From Clostridia bacterium (GTDB lineage: Bacteria > Bacillota > Clostridia > Christensenellales > CAG-138): 63,417 nt of DNA. The translations under genes and the position numbers were made by a program. The notes beneath the pieces were generated by a model, which was not told the DNA's origin, made no database searches, and saw only the letters and a list, made by a program, of their open reading frames with translations. This document shows positions 57,519-63,417 of the stretch, piece by piece (within the stretch, counting starts at the first letter, position 1; each line of letters begins with the position of its first letter). The DNA lies in the NCBI GenBank assembly GCA_017524445.1, contig JAFXVP010000005.1:1-63417 (forward strand). Reading direction: 5' to 3'.

Positions 57519-58982
57519 ATGAAAGAGGAGCGGAAGCTTTTCCGGGAGCAGCGGAAGCTTTTCCGGGAGCAGATGAAGCTTTTACGGGAGCAGATGGAGC
57601 TTTTACGGGAGCAGATGGAGCTTTTACGGCTCAACCGGGAAGCACAGCGCCCGAAAGGCGCGTATTATTTGTTGTTTGCCATGATCGTGCTGACGGTCAT
57701 CTACATCGTCGACGAGATCACGTCCAACATGAACTCTGCCATGCAGCCGTATGCGTTGTTCGATCTGTTTCATATCGCATCGCGCAACGTCAACACGCCG
57801 GAATACACGAATGCGATCAACACGGTTGCGCCGTGGCAGGTGGCGTCCAATCTGTTTCTGATCATTACGCCGTTCTATAAGGCGCTGTCCGACCGGTTCG
57901 GCCGTCGGCTGTTCCTGATGATCAATACCGTCGGAATGGGCGTGGGTATGCTGATCGTGATGACAAGTCACAGCACGGTACAGTATATTCTCGGCATGCT
58001 TGCCATGATGTTCTTTACCCCGAACGACATGCAGGTGCTCTATATCATGGAGACTGCGCCGAAGGAAAAACGCGCGACCTACAGCTTTATCGCAAAGGGC
58101 ATTGCGCTGATTTCCGTGTCGCTGATCGGCGTTTTGTCGCGGGCATTTTTGAAAGAGGACGTACCGGAAAGCTGGCGCATGGTCTATCTGATCCCGGTGA
58201 TCGTGGCGATTGTTGTCGGTGCGGGATCGTTTTTGCTCATGCGGGAGACGCCGGTGTTCGTCGAACAGCGGCGCGGCTACCTTTCGCTGACGCCGGAAGA
58301 ACGCCGCATCAAAGCGGAGGAGGACAAAAAGAACGGTACAGCCGAACAGGGCGGCGTGTTCCGCGCGATCAGATTCATCTTCAAAAACCGTCAGCTCCGC
58401 TGGATCTTCATTGCGGGATTCCTGTTCTTTGCAACGACCTTCTATACCTCGTACTATTCCACGGTGCTGGAAGGCGCAATGACGACTGCGCTGGTATCGA
58501 CTGCGCTCATCATCTATCCGCTGGTCAACGGTGTCGTTACCATCGTCAGCGGGTTCTTCTCCGATAAGCTCGGCCGTAAAAAGGTATGCCTGATCCTCGG
58601 CGGGCTGGCGCTTTTGGGACTTCTGGCGTTCGTGCTTGCATGCCGCCTCAACTGGGGACCGGTCGCCGCCGGTATCGCCTACGGGTGCTCCATCGGCGGA
58701 CTGTGGTCGATGTCCGATACGCTGATCCTCACCATGCCTGCGGAATCCTCGCCGTCCGGCATGCGCGCCTCGGTCATGGGAACGATCTCGGTCATGATCG
58801 GCGCGGGCATGTTCATCGGACAGGCGCTGTTCCTGGTGCTGCAGAATTTCTTCCCGATGGACATTCTGTTCCTGTGCATCGGCGTGCCGTTCATGGCGGT
58901 TTCGCTGATCTTGATCATGCTCAAGGTCAGGGAGACCAAGGACGTCGATCTCGACAACGTCACGGCGGATACGTTCCGGTAA
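57519..58982 (+). CDS. MFS transporter with heptad-repeat N-terminal extension
   Basis: A 487-residue major facilitator protein. Residues about 45-475 hold twelve membrane segments, with the MFS loop motifs KALSDRFGRRLF and DKLGRKKVCLI. The first about 44 residues are cytoplasmic and consist of a heptad repeated almost perfectly (KLFREQR, KLFREQM, KLLREQM, ELLREQM, ELLRLNR), predicting a coiled coil. The transported substrate is unknown. GAGGAGAG precedes the ATG. It follows the flavin reductase gene and ends at a terminator. Confidence 0.9.
   Translation: MKEERKLFREQRKLFREQMKLLREQMELLREQMELLRLNREAQRPKGAYYLLFAMIVLTVIYIVDEITSNMNSAMQPYALFDLFHIASRNVNTPEYTNAINTVAPWQVASNLFLIITPFYKALSDRFGRRLFLMINTVGMGVGMLIVMTSHSTVQYILGMLAMMFFTPNDMQVLYIMETAPKEKRATYSFIAKGIALISVSLIGVLSRAFLKEDVPESWRMVYLIPVIVAIVVGAGSFLLMRETPVFVEQRRGYLSLTPEERRIKAEEDKKNGTAEQGGVFRAIRFIFKNRQLRWIFIAGFLFFATTFYTSYYSTVLEGAMTTALVSTALIIYPLVNGVVTIVSGFFSDKLGRKKVCLILGGLALLGLLAFVLACRLNWGPVAAGIAYGCSIGGLWSMSDTLILTMPAESSPSGMRASVMGTISVMIGAGMFIGQALFLVLQNFFPMDILFLCIGVPFMAVSLILIMLKVRETKDVDLDNVTADTFR
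57534..57632 (+). repeat. In-frame 21-bp tandem repeats
   Basis: Four full units and one partial unit of a 21-base repeat (start AAGCTTTT or GAGCTTTT, then C/A CGGGAGCAG) at 57534, 57555, 57576, 57597 and 57618. Units differ by one to three bases. The period equals seven codons, so any gain or loss keeps the frame. Confidence 0.9.
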
Positions 58983-59012
58983 GTTGTCGTTTTGACCGCT
59001 TTATGCAACCGA

Positions 59013-59047
59013 AAACACAGCCCGCCGAAAAGCGAGCTGTGTTTTTA
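59013..59047. terminator. Terminator after the MFS gene
   Basis: AAAACACAGC (59013-59022) and GCTGTGTTTTT (59037-59047) flank a 14-base loop. The stem is symmetric, so it can serve the convergent minus-strand gene too. Confidence 0.8.
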
Positions 59048-59053
59048 TATCCG

Positions 59054-59455
59054 TTATTCGGTTTTCGTTCGTTCGTCTGCGCCGTGACGGTCAAGGTACG
59101 CCTGCTTTTTTTGCGCGTCCTCGGCTTCCAAAGAGGTTTCGTCGTGGATGCCGCCCAACGATTCCAGATGGTGCCGGATCTCGTGGCGCAGAACGCCGCG
59201 CAGGATCTCTTTTGCCTGTTTTTCGTCGGCGTTTGGATAGACCCGGTCGAACGAGCCCTTGAAGAGCGTGATCTGCCGTACGCCGGAATACACCCGATAC
59301 ACGCCCATGGTATAGAGATCGTTTCCTTTGGCGTAGCCGGGGACCGACGCCGCTTCCGACACGATGACGCCGCCGGAAAGCTCCCGGAAGAATTCGTCCG
59401 GAAGCTCGTCCATCAGTTCGAAAACGATTGCTCTGAATACCTCTGTGCTGATCAT
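59054..59455 (-). CDS. Zincin-like metallopeptidase family protein
   Basis: A 133-residue small zincin: ISTEVFRAIVFELMDELPDEF, the LYTMGVYRVYSGVRQITLFKGSF strand region and LRHEIRHHLESLGG with the HExxH zinc motif (H91, E92, H95). This matches the minimal metallopeptidase family seen in Actinobacteria and Clostridia. The C-terminal tail is charged (EDAQKKQAYLDRHGADERTKTE). Substrate unknown. A stand-alone minus-strand gene. Confidence 0.88.
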   Translation of the reverse strand: MISTEVFRAIVFELMDELPDEFFRELSGGVIVSEAASVPGYAKGNDLYTMGVYRVYSGVRQITLFKGSFDRVYPNADEKQAKEILRGVLRHEIRHHLESLGGIHDETSLEAEDAQKKQAYLDRHGADERTKTE

Positions 59456-59511
59456 ACGACGATTATACAGGAAAAGTCGGAGAATAGCAACCGCGCAGTT
59501 GTCGGATTCGA

Positions 59512-59540
59512 TTGATTCCCGCTTTGTTTTGTGTTACAAT
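59512..59540 (+). promoter_or_regulatory. Promoter of the unknown membrane protein gene
   Basis: TTGATT (59512-59517), 17 bases, TACAAT (59535-59540). Confidence 0.7.
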
Positions 59541-59579
59541 TATATACAAGATCCGCATATGCCGGAACGGAGGGCGATT

Positions 59580-60248
59580 ATGAAAGAGAAAAAAAGCAAG
59601 GCCGCAAAGAAGGTCGCGGCGGGAGCGGCGGGCGTTGTGACCGCGGCGGGACTGCTCGTGAATACGGTCGTGACCGATCCCGCGACGCTCTTGAAGCCCG
59701 CGGACGAATCGACGGTCGATCCTTCGCATGTCTGCGTGGTCGACGACGTGGAGAATCGCAGATATATCGTCGAAACCGACGAATACGAACCGTATACGCT
59801 GCGGGAGCGAATCTGCCTTCGGATCCAATCGCTGCCGCTTCCGGTGCGCGCGCTCGCGCTGCTGCCGCTGTGGGGGATCGGAGAGGTGCTGACCGTGCTG
59901 CTGTCCGCGCTGTGGAACTCACCGGTCGGACAGTTTTTACTGCATTTCCTTCTGGAGATCGCGCTGCTCGTCGGACTGTTTGCGCTCGTATGGAAGCTGC
60001 TATTTCCGCACGTTCCGCTCCGCAAGCTCTTTTCCAGGAAGACGTTTCCGTGGCTGATCGTCGGCGCGTTGGTGATCGCCGCCGCGGACGCACTTTTGGG
60101 GTATTACTGGGAACCGTGGAAGGTGTGGCGCATCGTGCTGCTCGTGCTTGTCGGGTTCGCCGTGCTGCTGCTTTTGTATCGCCGCATTCTGGACAAGCTG
60201 CCTTTGCCGAAGGCGAGAAGAAGGAAAGTCGAACTGGTTGTGGAATGA
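59580..60248 (+). CDS. Membrane protein of unknown function
   Basis: A 222-residue protein I do not recognise. The N terminus is strongly basic (MKEKKSKAAKKV) followed by a hydrophobic Ala/Gly/Val stretch (about 12-32) that could be a signal anchor, then a soluble segment of about 60 residues with repeated acidic pairs (VDDVENRRYIVETDEYEPYTLRE), then four hydrophobic segments (about 88-108, 117-142, 157-172, 180-200) and a basic end. The ATG at 59580 follows GGAGG. It is a single gene between a promoter and a terminator. Confidence 0.75.
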   Translation: MKEKKSKAAKKVAAGAAGVVTAAGLLVNTVVTDPATLLKPADESTVDPSHVCVVDDVENRRYIVETDEYEPYTLRERICLRIQSLPLPVRALALLPLWGIGEVLTVLLSALWNSPVGQFLLHFLLEIALLVGLFALVWKLLFPHVPLRKLFSRKTFPWLIVGALVIAAADALLGYYWEPWKVWRIVLLVLVGFAVLLLLYRRILDKLPLPKARRRKVELVVE

Positions 60249-60256
60249 ATCTTCGG

Positions 60257-60284
60257 GACCGCCGCGGGGCGGTCTTGATTTTTA
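60257..60284 (+). terminator. Terminator before the metalloprotease gene
   Basis: GACCGCC (60257-60263), loop GCG, GGGCGGTC (60267-60274), then TTGATTTTT. Confidence 0.85.
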
Positions 60285-60307
60285 TGAACAAATCTGCATT
60301 TTTATGA

Positions 60308-60336
60308 TGGACAACGGAAAGATTGTGTGATATAAA
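60308..60336 (+). promoter_or_regulatory. Promoter of the metalloprotease gene
   Basis: TGGACA (60308-60313), 17 bases, TATAAA (60331-60336). Confidence 0.6.
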
Positions 60337-60391
60337 TAAATAAACCGGTTGTATGCGGGAGACGATCCCGAGGCCGGGAAAGGAGATCTAC

Positions 60392-63300
60392 ATGAAAGCA
60401 TTCAGACCGATCCTGTCCATTTTGCTCGTACTGCTTCTGCTCGTCCCGACGCTGCCGGCGGTTGCCGCAACGGATTCGTCGGAGAACGGCAATCAGCGCG
60501 TCGTCAACAACTCGATCATCATCGACGATGACGCGACCGGCGGCTACGAGGGCGACTACGTCGTCATCTATAACCCCGCGACGTCGTATTCCACGTCCTA
60601 CAGTACCGGCACCATGACCGGACTGATCGAAACGACGATCGAAGCGAACGCGAGCACGTTCCCGATCCAGAACATTCCCAATCCGGACGAGCGGCTCTGC
60701 AAGATCGACGTCGATTCCGCATTGAGATCGCAGGCACAGTCCGAAGTGCAGTCGGTTACGCCGCCGCAGGAGCCGATCAAGGCGTCCTACAACGTCGGCG
60801 ACACGAAGACGTTCAGTATCTATTCTACCTATTCGCCGACCGGCAGCGGCAGCGTACAGTTCAAGTGCCTGTACGTGGGCTCTCACTGCTATATCTGGAC
60901 GCCTACGTCCTCTTCAAATAACACGTATCCGCTCGATACGATCGATTCGTCGTTTGCAAAGATGGCTGCGGACGAGTTTGACTCCAAGTTCGATCTGATG
61001 CAGTCCTCCTTCGGCAACCACACCAACGGCTCGAACGGCGACGGCAAGCTGCACATGCTGTATTACAACATCAACGACGGATGGCAGCCCGGTCAGGGCT
61101 ATGTTGCCGGCTTCTTCTATCAGGTGGACATCTCCAACAACGGTCTGCCCATTCTGAACATCGACACCTATCCGGGCGTCTATTACAAAAACTCCGCGGG
61201 CACCGAATACAAGCGGATGGACGATACCTACAACACGATGGTGCATGAGTATCAGCATCTGATCAACTACTCCAATACCTCCGGGATGAGCTCCTGGCTC
61301 AACGAGTGCTTCTCCGCCGCGGCGGAGGAGATCTGCTACCCCGGCAGCTCCGTCGTCGGCCGCATCCAGTCATGGGAGGAATATTACTATTCCGACAACG
61401 GCGATTGGCTGAATCCACCGAAAGAGTTCATGTATGATTCCGCGAACAGTCTCCATACGGGCTATTCGATGTACAACTGGAGCAACAGCCTTGACAACAA
61501 CTCTATCCTTGCGCTGTACTCCCAGGTTTCCTTCTTTGCGCAGTATCTGTTTACCCGATTCGGCAACTCGATCTATCGGCAGATCTCCAGCAGGTATTCC
61601 TCCAGCGAAACGACCGCGATCACCAACGCCACGGGCGTAAGCTGTGCGGACCTCGTCCGCGACTTCCGCGTCGCAGTGACCGCGAACGCTGCGCAGAGCC
61701 AGTATAACGGCGTCTACGGCTTCAAGGTGCAGAACGGTTACGATCCCACACAGTACAATAACGTACAGAATCCGTGGGATCTTCTGGGACCGGTCATCTT
61801 CACCGGCACAAGCTGCTCCATCAAGGGCGGCGGCGCGATCACAGTCAAGCCGAAAAACGGCGTCTATAATCCGCCGTCCGGCGCAAACTCCAATCTGAAG
61901 TATATCGGCATCAAGCTCGCTTCTCCGTATACAGTCACCGCGGTCTCGAACAACGAGGCGTGGGGCACGGTCTCCGTTGACGGCATCAAGATCACCGCAA
62001 CGCCCGCAACCGGCTACTACGTTTCCGGCTATGAGGTCGTAAGCGGCACCGCGACCGCAACGGTCAGCGGCAATATCATCACCGTCACGCCCGAAAGCGA
62101 CTGCACGATCCGCGTCATCTTCGCGCCAAAGCCAAGCTATACCGTGAACTTCGTCGCCGCCGGCAATAATGAAGGCAGCCAGACCGCCTTTGACGGTGAC
62201 ACGATCACGCTGCCGAGCTCCGTCAGCGTCAACGCGGAGGGCTGGACGTTCTCCGGCTGGACGGACACGGAGGTTCCGAACGAAACGACGCTGAAGCCCG
62301 GTTTTCTTGCACCCGGCGCAAGCTACACAGTGACCGCGAACGCCACGCTGTACGCGCTCTATACCCGCGTCGAAGAAGGTGCGGGAGAGATCGGCTATGA
62401 GCTGGTCTCCAACGCGCCGACCGACTGGACCGGCAACTACGTCATCACCTACGGCACCGACACGGATATGTACGTCATGACCGGCGTATCGCCAAGCTCC
62501 AACGGCGCGCAGATCGAAAGCACCGCCAACGCAACCACTTACGCGAACGCAGGCGTTGCACTGACGGGCTCCAAACTGACCAATGTCGCGAACAGCTACA
62601 TATTCAAGCTCGCGAAACACGGCAATTACTATTCCATCCAGAGCGCGTCGACAAACGCGTACGTCGGCGAGGATTCCTCCTCGTATCTCGCGGGCTACAC
62701 GTCCTATGCCTCCGGCAGCTGCGACTGGACGCCCGGCACGCTGGACAACGCGAGCAGCGCGACCCACGCCAATAACGGCAGCTATCCGCTTCTCGGCTTC
62801 AGCACCGGCAGCGGGTACTTCTGGTCCGGCAGTACATCGAGCGGCGCGTCTGCCGCAAAGAACGTTCGCTTCTGGAGAGAGAACGGCGGCGATCTGACCT
62901 ACTACACCACGAGCCCCGTCGAACCGCATCAGCACACCTACGGTCCGTGGACTTCGAACGGCAACGGCACGCACAGCAAGACCTGCTCCGAGTGCCAGGA
63001 TGTCGTCACCGAAAACTGCACCTACAATGACGTGGTCACGCAGCCGACCGTCACCGAACAGGGCTACACGACCCACACCTGCACCGTCTGCGGCTACAGC
63101 TTTGTTGACAGCTACGTCGATCCGCTCGGCTACACGGTAAGCTTCTCCGTGCCCGCAGGCGTCACGGCGCCCGGCGCCATGAACTGCCAGGCAGGCGCGT
63201 CCATCACGCTGCCCACCGCAGGCGCACCCGAGGGCTACACCTTCCTCGGCTGGGTCACCGAAGACGTCAACAACGTAACGACCATGCCGACGGTGCTCAC

Positions 63301-63417
63301 CGGCAGCTACTCCGCAACCGCGGATATCACGCTGAAAGCGCTGTACTCGCACGTCGAGACGACCGTCGCGGGCTATGAGCTTCTGACCGAAGCGCCCGCC
63401 GACTGGACCGGCAGCTA
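60392..63417 (+). CDS. Secreted M30-like metalloprotease with InlB-type repeats (3' truncated)
   Basis: The frame is open from ATG 60392 (after AAAGGAG) to the window end, about 1,008 codons without a stop. It has a signal peptide (MKAFRPILSILLVLLLLVPTLPAVAA), then a protease domain with VHEYQHLIN (H285-E-x-x-H289) and SSWLNECFSAAAEE (candidate third ligand E305), a pattern close to M30 (hyicolysin-like) peptidases. It is followed by InlB-type repeats at about 582-663 and 913-990 (GWTFSGWT, GYTFLGWV, ending LYALYTRV or LKALYSHV), a module starting GYELVSNAPTDWTG that recurs as GYELLTEAPADWTG at the edge, and a Cys-pair module (CSECQ, CTVCG, about 847-905). Probably a wall-attached adhesin-protease. 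Confidence 0.9.
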   Translation, partial: MKAFRPILSILLVLLLLVPTLPAVAATDSSENGNQRVVNNSIIIDDDATGGYEGDYVVIYNPATSYSTSYSTGTMTGLIETTIEANASTFPIQNIPNPDERLCKIDVDSALRSQAQSEVQSVTPPQEPIKASYNVGDTKTFSIYSTYSPTGSGSVQFKCLYVGSHCYIWTPTSSSNNTYPLDTIDSSFAKMAADEFDSKFDLMQSSFGNHTNGSNGDGKLHMLYYNINDGWQPGQGYVAGFFYQVDISNNGLPILNIDTYPGVYYKNSAGTEYKRMDDTYNTMVHEYQHLINYSNTSGMSSWLNECFSAAAEEICYPGSSVVGRIQSWEEYYYSDNGDWLNPPKEFMYDSANSLHTGYSMYNWSNSLDNNSILALYSQVSFFAQYLFTRFGNSIYRQISSRYSSSETTAITNATGVSCADLVRDFRVAVTANAAQSQYNGVYGFKVQNGYDPTQYNNVQNPWDLLGPVIFTGTSCSIKGGGAITVKPKNGVYNPPSGANSNLKYIGIKLASPYTVTAVSNNEAWGTVSVDGIKITATPATGYYVSGYEVVSGTATATVSGNIITVTPESDCTIRVIFAPKPSYTVNFVAAGNNEGSQTAFDGDTITLPSSVSVNAEGWTFSGWTDTEVPNETTLKPGFLAPGASYTVTANATLYALYTRVEEGAGEIGYELVSNAPTDWTGNYVITYGTDTDMYVMTGVSPSSNGAQIESTANATTYANAGVALTGSKLTNVANSYIFKLAKHGNYYSIQSASTNAYVGEDSSSYLAGYTSYASGSCDWTPGTLDNASSATHANNGSYPLLGFSTGSGYFWSGSTSSGASAAKNVRFWRENGGDLTYYTTSPVEPHQHTYGPWTSNGNGTHSKTCSECQDVVTENCTYNDVVTQPTVTEQGYTTHTCTVCGYSFVDSYVDPLGYTVSFSVPAGVTAPGAMNCQAGASITLPTAGAPEGYTFLGWVTEDVNNVTTMPTVLTGSYSATADITLKALYSHVETTVAGYELLTEAPADWTGS

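Noticed and set aside
57534..57638. Short regular repeats that could suggest a CRISPR array.
   Set aside because: The units are contiguous without spacers, have a 21-base period and encode heptads in frame.
61370..63352. A minus-strand open frame of 660 codons opposite the metalloprotease.
   Set aside because: The plus strand encodes a signal peptide, HEYQH and InlB repeats, and the antisense product has no recognisable features or ribosome binding site.

Overview
The window looks like a chromosomal segment of a Gram-positive, GC-rich (high-50s % by eye) anaerobic member of the Bacillota, most likely a gut or rumen Clostridia lineage. The reasons are strong AGGAGG-type ribosome binding sites, sigma-A promoters with 17-bp spacers, a Firmicutes-type PTS (EIIBCA, HPr, EI), a FeoA-FeoA-FeoB iron operon with a FeoB-associated Cys-rich protein, DUF1700/DUF4097 and DUF5058 families, and Cys-rich InlB-repeat surface proteins. 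The exact genus cannot be fixed by reading. No phage, plasmid, CRISPR, rRNA or tRNA was seen.

Layout. 1-493: end of a surface-protein-like gene, an in-frame TGA, and an orphan fibronectin III module. 600-5055 (minus): one operon of MBOAT O-acyltransferase, DHHW protein and TPR/RCC1-like protein, probably envelope polymer acylation. 5285-7380: SH3b secreted protein, small kinase-like protein and SSAT-like acetyltransferase. 7384-7567: first copy of a structured intergenic repeat (second copy, inverted, at 23817-24008). 7608-11222: PadR/DUF1700/DUF4097 module and a membrane-anchored MerR regulator coupled to a CPBP protease. 11249-14356: acetyltransferase-hydrolase fusion, double-GNAT protein and DUF1295 membrane enzyme. 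14489-20088: SbcD/SbcC nuclease, HD phosphohydrolase and a short pyruvate-kinase-like protein. 20169-23748: VTC-domain, DUF4956 and DUF4353 lipoprotein cluster. 24080-27660: DtxR-type regulator divergent from feoA-feoA-feoB.

27723-31166: two-component system divergent from a phosphodiester glycosidase, with a direct-repeat response-regulator box between them. 31214-34200 (minus): DUF5058 protein, a second membrane protein and a membrane-anchored M20 peptidase, the best candidate here for an uncharacterised transport/hydrolysis system. 34307-40506: GH32 fructosidase, XRE-TPR regulator, serine hydrolase, ABC exporter and a three-hairpin repeat. 40532-51780: glycerate kinase, then carbohydrate genes: fructokinase, amylosucrase-like GH13, HAD phosphatase, PTS EIIBC, acylphosphatase, PTS EIIBCA, HPr and EI. 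51841-54766: CsoR-controlled copper ATPase whose C terminus is a fused CopZ-like domain with its own ribosome binding site. 54770-60248: HAD nucleotidase, DUF362 protein, flavin reductase family protein, MFS transporter with a heptad-repeat N terminus, zincin-like protein and an unknown membrane protein. 60392-end: a large secreted M30-like metalloprotease with InlB-type repeats, cut by the window edge.

Functionally the window combines sucrose/fructan use (GH32, amylosucrase, fructokinase, sucrose-type PTS, HPr/EI), metal homeostasis (Feo, CsoR/CopA), envelope-stress style membrane regulators, and surface modification or adhesion genes. Most operons have a recognisable promoter and bidirectional hairpins between convergent genes.
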